Assembly: GCF_024139115.2 (NCBI RefSeq) | Contig: NW_026943205.1 | Span: 186,001 to 250,000, forward strand | Source: Armigeres subalbatus | Taxonomy: Eukaryota; Arthropoda; Insecta; Diptera; Culicidae | Direction of reading: 5' to 3' | Length of the DNA stretch: 64,000 nucleotides | In this document: piece by piece, positions 12,080 to 23,756 of the stretch | Position numbering within the stretch: the stretch's first letter is position 1 | Layout of the letters: each line of letters opens with the position of its first letter | Position numbers and translations under genes: made by a program | Notes under the pieces: generated by a model | Told to the model about the DNA's origin: nothing | Databases searched by the model: none | Seen by the model: only the letters and a program-made list of their open reading frames with translations

Positions 12080-12321
12080 CACACTTAATTTTTTTTTACC
12101 GGGATGTCAGCAAAATGGTCAACTTTTACCGAGATTCGCACAGCCGTGCCCCAGCAGACATGTCTTTTGCCTAGATTTCTGTCAAAATTGCTGGAAATCA
12201 GCAAATAATTTGCTGAAAATCAGCTAACAAACATCATTTTTGCCGGAATATCAGTAGTTTATTTTGCTGGCGCACGGCTATGCGGATTTTGACCGAGTTG
12301 CAGAAATAAAAACTAAGTGTG
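12080..12321. mobile_element. Palindromic MITE, CACACTTA family, copy 2
   Basis: It begins CACACTTA and ends TAAGTGTG, with TA immediately on both sides (12078-12079 and 12322-12323), which fits a TA target duplication. The interior carries the same inverted GCACAGCCGTGC / GCACGGCTATGC pair as the copy at 1416-1657. There is no ORF. The TA duplication favours a Tc1/mariner-type mobiliser, but the ends alone do not settle it. Confidence 0.8.
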
Positions 12322-12530
12322 TAAACTCGACTTTTTCTAAATTTTTACTGAGGTCTGATAGAAATATTAAGCGAGCATTTTTTTTTTGGAGGGACATTTT
12401 TCATCCATCATTTTTTCTCGGCCTTTGAAGATAAACGAAAAACGTGACTGCTAGACGAAAACCTTTTTCGTTTAATCACTTCACCTCTCACTCACTTTTT
12501 GTGAGAACGATTAGAAAAATTCTATGGTGC

Positions 12531-12598
12531 GCTGATGGGAGTCGGACCATAATAGCTGTGAGATGCTCTTACTCTAGCAACACCATTACGCTATCAGC
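12531..12598 (-). tRNA. tRNA-like sequence (pseudogene or SINE head)
   Basis: On the minus strand this 68-nt stretch begins GCTGAT and ends ATCAGC, giving a possible 6-bp acceptor stem. It has an A-box-like TAGCGTAATGG and a B-box-like GGTCCGACTCC whose flanks (ATGG/CCAT) can form a T stem. I cannot draw a convincing canonical anticodon arm, so a working tRNA is unlikely. It could be the head of another SINE family or a tRNA pseudogene. Confidence 0.35.
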
Positions 12599-14106
12599 AT
12601 GTAGGCATTAGGTTACAAACGTCTCGGATTATGCGGGACAGTTCCGGGTTCAGCCTACTTGCCTCAAATTAATTTGGTACAGAACCTTCCATACAATATG
12701 TTTCAAAAATCGATGTTTATCTTCCTCGATAGAAACTATCTAAACTCGATAGAAATATACATTATTTATGTAAGAGAAGCGAAAGTTACAAACACAAAAG
12801 ATTTCACTTGAAAAAATATAACTGCTAGATGGAATAAAAAATGAATATAATGCTTAAAACCAACAGTTATAAATCTTTTCAGACCTTGAGAACAATGTAT
12901 AAGCCTTTAGCTATTAAATGTATACTAATTTTATGCCATCAAACTAGAACGCAGACATTTACGTTTATTGCTAAATATTAGGGAGAGTGCTAATAATGGA
13001 CCCCGTGCGTATAATGGACCCCCTGAACAAAAACCAAAAGTTAACGCTGCAATCAACGATTTCCTGCATATTTCCATTGGATAAAGTTGCTTCACATATC
13101 ATAGTAGTTGTTTTTGGCGTGCCAATGAAATAAGTCTCAAAATGGTGTTTGTAAGAGTTTTTTTTTTCAACAAATTTTCACGGTAGGTAATCATCCAATC
13201 TATATACATAAAAATGAATTTCTGTCTGTCTGAACCTTATAGATTTCGAAATTACTGAACGGATCGGCGTTAAAATTTGTATGCAGAGGTTTTTGGGGCC
13301 GGGGAAGGTTCCGTAGATGGTTCGAGATCCCTCCCTCCTTTGGAAAAGGGGGCTCCCATACAAATGAAACATCAATTTCTTCATAACTCAAGAACTATTC
13401 AGAAAATAAATCAATTTTAGGCGAAACGAAGTTCGACGGGTCTGATAGTGTTGAATAATGATTAAAAAAAATCGATGAAAGACCCCGTAAATTTTCGTAT
13501 TTTTGTTGTTTCAACCCATCGGGGCAAATAGAAATGCGTGGTGCGGGGCAAGTTGGAACAACGGTTCAAAACGTCATCCTCGCAATTTAAAATGCATTTT
13601 TTTTCCATAATTCACATTGGTCCGTAAATACATTCGGATAATATAAATTTATAAAAAGGTCCAAGCTTCTGAAAATAAATTTAATAAATTTTCGCCCATC
13701 CCGTCATGAATGCAACCTACCTGCAATTTCCACTAAAGAATAGAATAAAAAGGGGTCATATTCAAACTGCATGGTCTTGTTTTGAGATTCTTAATCTACT
13801 TGTCCTCGTAGTGAGCACTGGCTTTCAAAAAAATAAAACAGAGCATGTAACCATTTTGTTAACTCCACCTTTCACTTCCCTACTCCCCTATTTCTTCAAT
13901 CGAGGGGATTGTGAGAGATATGCTGGTTAATTAATGTGAATTTACGAAGAAGCCACAAACGAATTGATCAAGCGTACAATTCAAGCGAACCAAATAATTA
14001 ACCATCCTGAAAAGTAATCCGAGTAAATATCAAGATGGACAATACAAGAAGGATTTGATTTTCAAAATTCTAGAACAAAGCCTACTATTTTATCACTTTT
14101 CCTTAA
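12599..14106. other. AT-rich DNA with a dispersed repeat at 13196-13400
   Basis: No gene is seen. Around 12980 there is a repeated TAATGGACCCC motif. 13196-13400 begins TATATACATAAAAATGAATTTC with a TCTGTCTGTC run and continues with GAACGGATCGGCG and GGTTTTTGGGGCCGGGGAAG. The composition suggests a dispersed repeat fragment, although I cannot assign it to a class from sequence alone. Confidence 0.35.
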
Positions 14107-14129
14107 CAGGAGACAATTTTGAGCTAACG
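14107..14129 (+). repeat. Left target-site duplication of the 14130 SINE
   Basis: This is a 23-bp segment identical to 14751-14773. The single copy before insertion would have read straight into the TCTGAAAG that follows the right copy. Confidence 0.95.
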
Positions 14130-14750
14130 GGCGGGCTTGGTAGTCATATGGCTACTGCTTCTGCCTCATACGCAGGAGGTCGTGGGTTAAATCCCAGGTC
14201 CGTTCCATTCTCCTACTTTGTATCTTTCTCTTTATTTCTCATGTTCTAACAATCGCTAGAACTGGAAATGGACTTCCATACCGTTTCCATTACTATTCCT
14301 ATACCTTCAACTTGAGTATTCTAACAGTAATCTGCTAGAATCGGAAATGAGCTTATATAGCTCGTTTCCTACATCCAATTAGAAATTCCATCAGTTACCT
14401 TCTCCTATCTATCACATTGGCAGCTCGTTAACCAAGACGGACCTCTGCCTCTCCAACCTAACCCATAAATTCCAACAAATTCCGCATGAACTCGTGGCAA
14501 GTGCAGAGGTATATTCGGCTTGCAGTGGGCTAGTGATTGCATCATCATTTCCTCCCCCTTCCCTACATTGACTTGCATTCTGACGTGGCAGGCGCCAGTA
14601 TGACCTAACAAATGAGATCACCAGTACTTGTACATTGAAGATGTGTGCTAGTCCCAAGCAAACATCTGTTGGTTCCCTGTGCAATAACAGCTGATCTGGT
14701 CATAATGGAGTAGCAACTACGAGCAGTCAATCAAGCTCAAAGCTCAAGCT
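14130..14750 (+). mobile_element. Full-length tRNA-Met-like SINE, family S2 (621 bp)
   Basis: The head resembles an elongator tRNA-Met: an A-box-like TGGTAGTCATATGG, an anticodon arm CTGC-CTCATAC-GCAG whose seven-base loop holds CAT, then GTCGTGGGTTAAATCCCAGG as T arm and B box. A ~500-bp unrelated body follows, ending in an (AGCTCA)n-like tail at 14727-14750. It is flanked by a perfect 23-bp direct repeat (14107-14129 and 14751-14773), which is strong evidence for target-primed insertion. At 621 bp it is long for a SINE. The body is shared with 6797-7072 and 10016-10475. It encodes no protein, so it would rely on a partner LINE, not identified here. Confidence 0.9.
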
Positions 14751-14773
14751 CAGGAGACAATTTTGAGCTAACG
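14751..14773 (+). repeat. Right target-site duplication of the 14130 SINE
   Basis: Identical over 23 bp to 14107-14129. Its first base or two may be shared with the AGCTCA tail, so the true duplication is 22-23 bp. Confidence 0.95.
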
Positions 14774-17700
14774 TCTGAAAGATATTCAAAATCATCAGAA
14801 GTTTACATCAACATTTACATGGGACTCTTATGAGTGTCCTGGCAGTACAGTCACCATACCAAGCTTGTGCATCTTGAGTTTCACTGAGTACTATATTTTT
14901 TTTTTGATACGGCAAAATTGGCTAATGTCTGTATATAGCGCAGTGTTTAAACTTTCCCCGATGTACCTTATAAAATTTTAAATAGAGTTTAAATGGCTTT
15001 ATTCAGCGGCGCAGCCAAATTTTTTTACGATATGAAAATTTTAAATATTAAAAATTTATTTCAAAATTCCGCGAAATTCCGTTTAATTTCGTTAAAAGTA
15101 TGATTTTTCCGTCGAAATTTTTGAAATTAATCGATACGAAACGAAATCAGAAAATCAGATTTCGCCGTACTAAAATTCCGCGAAATTCCGCGGAATTTCG
15201 TTTCGAATGCCCTAAAACGAAATTTTTCGAAATACCGCATATGCTTACATTCCACCAAACAAAACGCTGGAAAAATGCAGATGAATGCATTAGCACACTG
15301 AAAGCCGATAAATCGCCTGTACTTTCCAAAAATGATCAGAAAGTTTCCGGGTTCCGGCACAGTCGAATTTTTTTAATAATTGAGGGTTTGAGCGAAATTT
15401 TCATTGTGAAGATGGATTTTGGGGCGGGGTTGTTTAAACAACTCTCATTTAACTCTGAATAAGATACTAATTAGATCATATGATTCTGCTTCCTATAATT
15501 TGAAGTAAAGGTGCCCTACTTTTACTTCACTATGCGATAAAGCCCAATTTTCAATACCTCTCGTTTTGCACGAAATGTAACAAAGGGCACGTTTGCTAGC
15601 GGTATGATGAAATTTGTAGGTCCGCTGTCCGAAACGTTTGACCAGCAGTGACCCTCGCTGTCAGTAACCTAAGCGGGACAACAACGAAAAAAAAAACTTT
15701 CAAAAGCGTGGTGAACGAGGAAAATGGAAAAATCGATATCTAATGCCAGGGGATGCTGGAATGTAGAACACATCGTGGTGAGCAGCAGGGAAAAAAAGCC
15801 AACACAAGGTTGAGACCGTTAGTTGCGCCGCCGCGCCATTAGGGTGGGTAATGATTCTGGGGTTTCCTCGTTTTCCTACTGCTCATTAGAGTCCTGATTT
15901 GCGTTTCTACCCTCCGGCTCCAGTCTGGAAAAAAGTGCTAATTTCAGGATACTCATCAGAAGTGGACACTTTCCACGTGACCACCCTCGGCGTTCATATT
16001 CTGCCTAATCCGGAGCAATGTTTCCGTTGGTAATGGGGAGTGATGAACTACGAGCCACGTGCTGAACCGAGACCCAAACTCAAACAGGCAACTAGGAGAA
16101 GAAAACTGGTGGTAGGGGATGGAACGATGAAACGAGGATGTTGTAGACGGGACGTGAGCAAAGGAAAATAAATAAACAGAATCATCTCGAGCTGTGGCAA
16201 TTTTGTGCCTTGCTCACGAATCAGCCCTAAATCGCACACCTCCCCGCACGATAGGACAGGCCTGGGCTCTGGTGGTGGCGTTCGGACTTGGACGACGACG
16301 ACGACGATGATACCGCTGCTTCTGGGAAATATGTGCGGTTGTTCAGTCGGTGTGGTGCCTGTTTGGATCGACATTGCTTCACTCAATTTTGGCACGACGA
16401 CGGCGGTGATGTCAGAACGAGCGTCGGATTGCACTCCGCCAGTCTACTCACTACTGACTGTGCCTTGTAGCCAAGAAGAATCGTAAGCTCGGCAGTAGTA
16501 GGATGGAGAAATTACGCGCTGCCGGGGAGGATTTATTTTCTTTCAATTAACCTCATAAACATACAGCAACTCATCAAATTAACGCAGGAGGAGTTGTTTA
16601 CCGAGCGATGGATTCGTAAGCTGGCTTAGCGGATAGCGGGTGAAGGATTGAGCTTTATGCGTAATACGTCTTTCTACGCGTTTGTTTTGCATTTTGAGCA
16701 ATAACACTGGGAGAGTGTTTTGGTTGTCCGTTACGAGGATTCACTTTAGCGTTTATTATTCATTGAGCGTGATAATGGAATTTGCATAATTTTGATGATT
16801 CGTGGAAGCTGAAAGACAGTTTTCATGTTTATAACATAAGTTCTGGCTTCTGAAAAATAGGAAAATATTGACTTTAATACATTTATCAATAGGTTTCTTA
16901 TCTTTTCTTTTCTTTTCAAAATATCCTCTTAACTGCGTTCTTGATAAGCATTGAACCATCCTACTCAGTAGAGTTGGAGATCTCTGCTGATGCTTTATCG
17001 GTATATATGTATTAAATCCAACTGTTTTATCACCTTGATATGATCTTGAATCAGTGCATCCGGCTTAGATATTTCCCCTAATCTAGGAAGACAGTGAAAG
17101 TTCCCTCTATCCGAGAGCCTGGAAAAAAATCTTTTTTGTTTTAATTTCTTGAAAGCCACTGTTTCATCAATCTCTTCTCATGATTATCCAAGCTGTTCGG
17201 AAAATTAATCTTCCGTCGGTTACTCGTATCCTGGTCATTTAACCGTTTACAATCTAACCATGTCATCTCTTTACATACTTTTCTGATATAGGAACTATAT
17301 CACAACCAAAAACTATTGTGGCACCTGTTGAAGAAAAGACCTACAGCAGGGTCTTTTGGTAGTAGCTACTTGTCCTCTGAGAACCCAAAAAGGTCAATGA
17401 AAAAATGTCTCCGGATTAGCCAAAACCTAAAACATCAGAATTTGTGGAAACGTAGTGAGTCGTGCCGTCAATCATGATTCTGAGGACATTGGTTACCATG
17501 GAGCATGTCCTGAGACCCTTGGGGCATCTTCCGAAGGCATCAAAACTGGACATTTTTCAAAAGCCTCAGTAGATTGGTCACTACTAGGAATGGATGGTGC
17601 CCCTTTGATGCCAATTGGATCTTCCGAATGGTTGTAATGTAGAAAAAGTTTGCTCGCTATGCGCTGGGAAATCTTGTATAGTGCCTTCGAACCTGCCGTC

Positions 17701-18249
17701 GTACGAAGAGCATGTGCTGCCTCCGATAACCTCTCGATACTTTTTCCTACTACGGGGGGTCTGGAAATTATCCGTGCAACAAAATAGGTTTATGATTATT
17801 TGTCTGAACTTTGAATGAATTAAACTCGAGTGGTGATTTCTCTTCACTTATGTGGTCAGGTTGGGATCTGACGACCAACTGGCACAACCTCGGACAACCC
17901 TACTTCATCGAGCGCAGTTACTGTTGAGGCAAGTGTGTAGGAACCAGACAATACTAAATACTCATCCTAATAGGTTGGCATTGTACAAAAATACATAAGA
18001 GAGAGAGTAAGTTCTGAAAATGGATTGCGAGTTCGGCTACGTGGCTGGTGCTGGGAATTTAGTTTCATCAGTACCCGCTAAGCTGCGAAGGACGATGGAG
18101 ATTCTTCGTAGTTTAATCGAGAAATCACCTGTCTAGCACCCAACGAAGGGAGTGTTTACCCTCCAATACCTTTTCCGAACTAAATCTATCACATGTTGTG
18201 AATATACATAACTCGAGTTTCAGGCATAGTAATTTCCTAAACATGTTCC
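14774..18249. other. No recognisable gene
   Basis: 15060-15240 is rich in CGAAA/TTTCG words (for example CCGCGAAATTCCGCGG), similar in kind to 11437-11585; the two could be diverged ends of one old element. 15480-16700 is less AT-rich and looks unique, with a GACGACGACGACGATGAT run near 16293. 16740-18250 gives no recognisable product. Confidence 0.35.
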
Positions 18250-18404
18250 GCCTGAGGACTGTAAAATCATCCTCAATGGCACGACTGTGGTATGGGCCAA
18301 TGAGACCGACTGCCTAGGCTTGACCCTCGATAGCAAGTTTTTTTTCGGCAACAGGTTAACAAGACGGTGACGAAGTATGACGTTTTGTTGAAATTACTGT
18401 GCGC
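18250..18404 (+). pseudogene. Jockey-type LINE reverse transcriptase fragment, 5' part
   Basis: The plus strand encodes residues like CKIILNGTTVVWANETDCLG and LTLDSKLFF, the segment after the RT palm in Jockey-clade LINEs (a WSxxxKYLGVxLDxxLxF-type motif). It stops at the 3' end of the RTE element. The continuation is at 21592, on the far side of that element. Confidence 0.65.
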
Positions 18405-21400
18405 TTTGATTTAGTTTACATCTAAACAGATAACACTGAATCAACAATTTGACGCCACAATACACGGTTCGAGGCCGCATCTCTCCATCCTCGGATACGC
18501 CCCACGCTCGCCAAGTCGTTTTGCACCTGGTCTGCCCATCTCGCTCGCTGCGCTCCACGCCGTCTCGTACCTGCCGGATCGGAAATGAACACCATCTTTG
18601 CAGGGTTGCTGTCCGGCATTCTTGCAACATGTCCTGCCCATCGTACCCTTCCGGCTTTAGCTACCTTCTTGATACTGGGTTCGCCGTAGAGTTGGGCGAG
18701 CTCATGGTTCATTCTTCGCCGCCACACACCGTCTTCTTGCACACCGCCAAAGATGGTCCTAAGCACCCGTCTCTCGAATACTCCGAGTGCTTGCAAGTCC
18801 TCCTCGAGCATTGTCCATGTTTCATGTCCGTAGAGGACAACCGGTCTTATAAGCGTCTTGTACATGACACATTTGGTGCGGTGGCGAATCATTTTCGACC
18901 GCAGTTTCTTCTGGAGCCCGTAGTAGGCCCGACTTCCACAGATGATGCGCCTTCGTATTTCACGACTAACGTTGTTGTCAGCCGTTAGCAAGGATCCGAG
19001 GTAGATGAATTCCTCGACCACCTCGAAGGTATCCCCGTCTATCGTAACACTTCTTCCCAGGCGGGCATTGACGCATTCACCACCAGTCCAACTTTTGTTG
19101 TACAGTTCTGCCACCTTTGCAAATGTTCGGCCGACAATGTTCACGTCATCCGCGAAGCAAATAAATTGACTGGATCTGTTGAAAATCGTACCCCGGCTGT
19201 TACACCGGGCTCTCCGCATGACACCTTCTAGCGCAATGTTGAACAACAGGCACGAAAGTCCATCACCTTGTCTTAGGCCGCGGGGCGATTCGAACGAACT
19301 GGAGTGTTCGCCCGAAATCTTCACACAGATTTACACACCATCCACCGCGGCTTTGATCAGTCGGTAAGCTTCCCAGGGAAGCTGTTCTCGTCCATAATTT
19401 TCCATAGCTCTACGCGGTCTATACTGTCGTATACTGCCTTGAAATCAACGAACAGATGGTGCGTTGGGACCTGGTATTCACGGCATTTTTGAAGGATTTG
19501 CCGTACAGTAAAGATCTGGTCCGTTTTCGAGCGACCGTCAACGAAGCCGGCTTGATAACTTCCTACGAACTCGGTCACTAATGGTGACAGACGACGGAAG
19601 ATGATCTGGGATATTACTTTATAGGCGGCATTAAGGATGGTGATCGCTCGAAAGTTCTCACACTCCAGTTTGTCGCCTTTCTTGTATATGGGGCATATAA
19701 CCGCTATCAGTTTGTGCAGGCAAGTGGCCAGCTTTTCCGGGGCCATCTTGATGAGCTCAGCTCCGATACCATCCTTACCAGCTGCTTTATTGGTCTTTAG
19801 CTGTTGAATGGCATCCTTAACTTCCCTCAAGGTGGGGGCTGGTTGGCTTCCATCGTCCGCTGAACTGACGTAGTCATCTCCTCCGCTGTCTTGACTTTCA
19901 CTGCCTGTACTCTCAGCGCCATTCAGATGTTCCTCGTAGTGCTGCTTCCACCTTTCGATCACCACACGTTCGTCCGTCAAGATGCTCCCATCCTTACCCC
20001 GGCACATTTCGGCTCGCGGCACGAAGCCTTTGCGGGATGCGTTGAGCTTCTGATAGAACTTGCGTGTATCTTGAGAACGGCACAGCTGTTCCATCTCCTC
20101 GCACTCCGCTTCTTCCAGGCGGCGTTTCTTATCCTGAAAAAGGCGGGTCTGCTGTCTCCGCTTCCGTCTATAACGTTCCACGTTCTGCCGGGTACCTTGC
20201 TGCAGCGCGACCGCCCGCGCTGCGTCCTTCTTCTCCAGAATCTGTCTGCACTCTTCGTCGAACCAATCGTTCCGTCGACTTCGACCCATATACCCGATGT
20301 TGTTCTCCGCTGCGTCGTTCATGGCTGCTTTGACTGTATTCCAGCAGTCCTATAGAGGGGCCCCATCGAGCTCACCCTCTTCCGGCAACGCTGCCTCGAG
20401 ATGCTGCGCGTATGCAGTGGCGACATCAGGTTGCTTCAGTCGCTCTAGGTCGTACCGCGGCGGTCGTCGGTACCGAACATTGTTGATGACGGATAGTTTT
20501 GGGCGCAGTTTAACCATCACCAGATAGTAGTCAGAGTCGATGTTAGCGCCACGATATGTCCTGACGTCGATAATGTCGGAGAAGTGCCGTCCATCAATCA
20601 GAACGTGGTCGATTTGTGATTCTGTCTGCAGTGGTGATCTCCAGGTGTATCGATACGGGAGGATGTGTTGAAAGTAGGTGCTGCGAATGGCCATATTCTT
20701 GGAGGCGGCGAAATCAATTAGTCGTAGGCCGTTTTCATTCGTCAGCCGGTGAGCGCTGAACTTTCCAATAGTCGGTCTAAACTCCTCCTCTTGGCCAACC
20801 TGAGCGTTCAAATCTCCTATGATGATTTTGACGTCGTGGCTTGGGCAGCTGTCGTACTCACGTTCCAGCTGCGCGTAGAATGCGTCCTTATCATCATCAG
20901 TGCTTCCGGAGTGTGGGCTATGGACGTTGATTATGCTGAAGTTGAAGAACCGGCCTTTGATCCTCAACCTGCACATTCTTTCGTTGATCGGCCACCACCC
21001 GATCACGCGCCTTTGCATATCGCCCATCACTATGAAAGCTGTTCCCAGCTCGTGTGTGTTGCCGCAGCTCTGGTAGATGGTATGATACCCTCTAAACGTT
21101 CGCACCGTTGATCCCTTCCAACAAACCTCCTGCAGCGCTACGATGCCGAATCCACGGTTCTTGAGCACATCGGCGAGTATGCTTGTGCTCCCGATGAAGT
21201 TGAGAGATTTGCAGTTCCACGAACCGAGTTTCCAATCGCTAGTCCCTTTTCGTCGCAGTGGTCTTCGCCGATGGTTCCGGTCCGTATTCTCTGACAGGGC
21301 CTGACACCAAACCCCCTAAATTTCCGGAGGACCATGGTGCACAGTTTCACTTAGAGTCCCTCGCTGGCACTCGGACGATGATCAGCCGCCCCTAACATGG

Positions 21401-21590
21401 AGAACAGACGCTGTTGTGAGCCGATCCTGACATGGAGAACAGACGCTCAATAAGATTTGCACCTCCGGAGAGGAGCAAACCCACCCTTCCCTGTCAGCAT
21501 ACGACCATAGTTCCCACCGGGGTTGGTTACCCGATCTTCCCTAAGGTTGCTCGTATCCCGGCCAGCACCGCGGGGAGGCCGCCGGTTGTC
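18405..21590 (-). pseudogene. RTE-clade LINE, nearly full-length copy B
   Basis: One long ORF is expected: an apurinic-type endonuclease followed by reverse transcriptase. Endonuclease, 21240-20350: NCKSLNFIGS, QEVCWKG, GDLNAQVG and QIDHVLIDGRHF. RT, 20349-18422: LIAVICPIYKKGD, DFKAVYDSIDR, GLRQGDGLSCLLFNIALEGV, FADDVNIVG, then the C-terminal RPVVLYGHETWTM region. Lesions visible: a frame change near 21200, a stop at 20350-20352 (family codon for E in APLEDCW), and a frameshift near 19355. At 20527-20529 the endonuclease SDH histidine codon reads tyrosine. The 5' UTR seems to reach about 21590, and the 3' end lies just past the stop near 18405. The RT FADD is intact, but the copy is not autonomous. 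Confidence 0.9.
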
Positions 21591-21591
21591 A

Positions 21592-21830
21592 TCGTTCCTG
21601 AAAAATAGGCTTGCTCTCTTTAAGCAAATCATCCTCCCTGTGATCGAATACGGCATGCAGGTCTGAGAGAGCTGCGCTAAAACCCACCACCTCAAACTTC
21701 AACAAGTCCACAACAAACTCTTGTGAATGATCCTTAATACCCCTCCTAGGACACGAACATTTGAGCTCCATCGTCTGGCCGAGATGAAAACATTACATGA
21801 ACGCTTTGGCGAGTGTAAATAGAAGTTCAA
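21592..21830 (+). pseudogene. Jockey-type LINE reverse transcriptase fragment, 3' part
   Basis: The plus strand encodes FLKNRLALFKQIILPVIEYG, then KLQQVHNKLL, MILNTPPRTRTFELHRLAEM and LHERFGE. This is the C-terminal end of Jockey-clade RT (LYKxxIxPVxxYxxxVW ... LQxxQNKxLRxI). It continues the fragment at 18250-18404 in the same orientation, so the RTE between them is inserted in the Jockey copy. One stop (after YGMQV) is visible. Confidence 0.75.
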
Positions 21831-22239
21831 GAAAAAAAAAAATGATCGCGCCTTATTGGTGGACACAAAGAGCGGAGTTAACGATGGCGTCAGTAGCAGT
21901 TTCAGCATCGATGGTTCCTGTATCTGTAGCGTCTCAGCAGCAAATTTTCAAGTGGCTGACATCGGCGTCAGCAGCACTCAAGTGAAATTTTCACGCTTAT
22001 CTCTGGTTTTGTTGTAGTTAGTGATTGGAAATGACCATTATAGAAAAAAAAAACGGTTATTTTCTGGACCGCCTGTGTATACAAGGGAAGGTGGAGCCGA
22101 GACGAAGTTTGTTCAAAACGCAAATCGTAGTCGCTTGGCGAAAGTAGAAAGTTACTAGTGGATTTTGACTGTGAAGCTTTAACTTAATTTTCAGATTGGC
22201 TTTCAGTAACGGGTAATAACGTTGACAGTTTTACTTCAT

Positions 22240-22271
22240 CGCCGACGTTTCGATCCGAGGATCTTCTTCAG
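22240..22271 (-). ncRNA. Hammerhead-like motif, possible Penelope-like element relic
   Basis: The minus strand reads CTGAAGA, then AGATC-CTCG-GATC as a short stem-loop, then GAAAC and GTCGGCG. The order CUGANGA, stem II, GAAA matches the conserved core of hammerhead ribozymes, which are known in Penelope-like retroelements. Stem I and III pairing and a cleavage triplet are not convincing by eye, and no Penelope reverse transcriptase is in the window. Treat it as a candidate only. Confidence 0.3.
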
Positions 22272-22384
22272 AGCCTGTGGTTTCATTATGACATAAATGA
22301 ACAAACTACAAATCTCACAAACTTACTCGATGGCTATCAATTTGTTAATTATCTACTTTTTTACGGAGATTTTCTCCAAAAAAG

Positions 22385-23380
22385 GAGTCAACTAGGCTCA
22401 ATTCAAAGACAATAGCATACCATGAGGTCCACCCTTACCTTTGGAGTCCATGTGCATGATTTACTATTTGAATACATATATTCAAACCGGTTGTTCTAAG
22501 TTCTGCTAATTATTCTGGAGCTCAATAGAATTGGTCTATCACTTCAACTGGGCTCAATTCAAAGACATAAGCAACCCGTGATGTCCATACAGCCCCCATG
22601 TGCATGATTTACAATCTGAATATGTTCAAACCAGATGTTCTAAGCTCTCCAAATCATTATAGAGTTCAAACCTACCACGTCAGTTGGGTTCAACACAAAG
22701 ACAATAGTAACTCATACTGGCCGTAGAAGCCATGTGTATGATTTATAAAACCGGATGTTTTAAATTCTGCAAATCAATGTGGAGCTCAGACCAATTGGTC
22801 TACTAGGTCAACTGACTCAATACAAAGCCAATTATATTCACGTGTCCATACAGGCCCCCACAGGCCACGCGCATGATAAACGATCTGAATATGTCCAAAT
22901 CGTATTGTTTAAGTTCTCCAAATTATTCTTGAGTACAGACCAATTGATCTACCACGTTACCTGGGCATAATACAACGCCAATAGCAACCCATGGTGTTCA
23001 TACAGACCCTAAGATGCCATATGCATGATTTACGATCTAGATATGTCCGAACCGGTTATTCTAAGTTCTTCAAATCATTCGTAAGTTCATACAAATTGGT
23101 CATCCTAGTCAAATGAGCTCAATGCAAAAACAATAGTAACCCATGGTGTCCATATAGGATTTCAGAGGCCATGTCCATGATATATTCTACTCAACTGTGC
23201 TTGGTACAAAGTCTGTAGAAATCCATTGTGTCTGGCTATTGGCGTTCAGAGACAATGTGCATGGTTTACGATTTATATCTGTCCAAATCGAATGTTCTAA
23301 TTTATCCAAATCATTTTGGAGTCCAGACCATCTGGTGTACCAAGACAACTGTTCTCGATACAAGTGAGACCTTTCACTTC
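22385..23380 (+). repeat. Satellite A, ~130-155-bp units (about 7 degenerate copies)
   Basis: A recurring unit contains GGCTCAATACAAAGACAATA, GGTGTCCATACAGGCC, CATGTGCATGATTTACGATC, TGTCCAAACCGG, GTTCTAAGTTCTCC and GACCAATTGGTCTACCA. The GGCTCAAT phase point recurs at about 22389, 22544, 22680, 22808, 22960 and 23107, so spacing is 128-155 bp. Copies differ by many substitutions, so the array is old. The same unit appears in the opposite orientation at 24490-24790, 28386-28560 and 37345-37745. No coding content. Confidence 0.85.
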
Positions 23381-23389
23381 TCACTCCTC

Positions 23390-23545
23390 ATTTGAAACTT
23401 CTCGCTGTAAAAAGTGAGAAGCGCGAAGTGAGTAGTGAGACGTCTCACTACTCACTTCGCGTTCCTCATTTTTAACACTGCAAAGTGAGAAATGAGGAAT
23501 GAGAATTGAGCGTCTCTCTTCTTACTCATAATTTCTCCTATTCGG
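23390..23545. repeat. Degenerate palindromic GTGAGAAG repeats
   Basis: Multiple CACTTCTCACT, AAGTGAGAAG and AGTGAGTAGTGAGACG words in both orientations give a compound hairpin. It sits between satellite A and the 23545-23700 minisatellite. Confidence 0.7.
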
Positions 23546-23700
23546 TCAAACGACCCTTTCGGTCAAATAATCGTTTCGGTCAAATGACCCTTTCGGCCAA
23601 ATGACCCTTTCGGATGAATGGCCCTTTCAGCCAAACGACTCTTTCGGTCAAATGACCATTTCAGCCAAACTACCCTCTCAGCCAAATGACCCTTTCCATA
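23545..23700 (+). repeat. Minisatellite, ~17-bp TTTCGGTCAAATGACCC units
   Basis: About nine imperfect tandem copies of TTTCGGYCAAATGACCC. Each unit contains the near-palindrome GGTCAAATGACC. Substitutions are scattered. Nothing indicates translation. Confidence 0.85.
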
Positions 23701-23756
23701 CATAACCATACTAAGAGGGTCACTCCACACAATCGAAGATAGGGTAATCAGACCAA

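Noticed and set aside
16048..16486. 128-codon minus-strand ORF and overlapping plus-strand ORFs
   Set aside because: Overlapping open frames on both strands around a GAC/GAT run, with no recognisable motif.
18449..21111. Plus-strand ORFs of 120-179 codons at 18449-18988, 19891-20355 and 20749-21111
   Set aside because: All are antisense shadows of the RTE endonuclease and reverse transcriptase on the minus strand.
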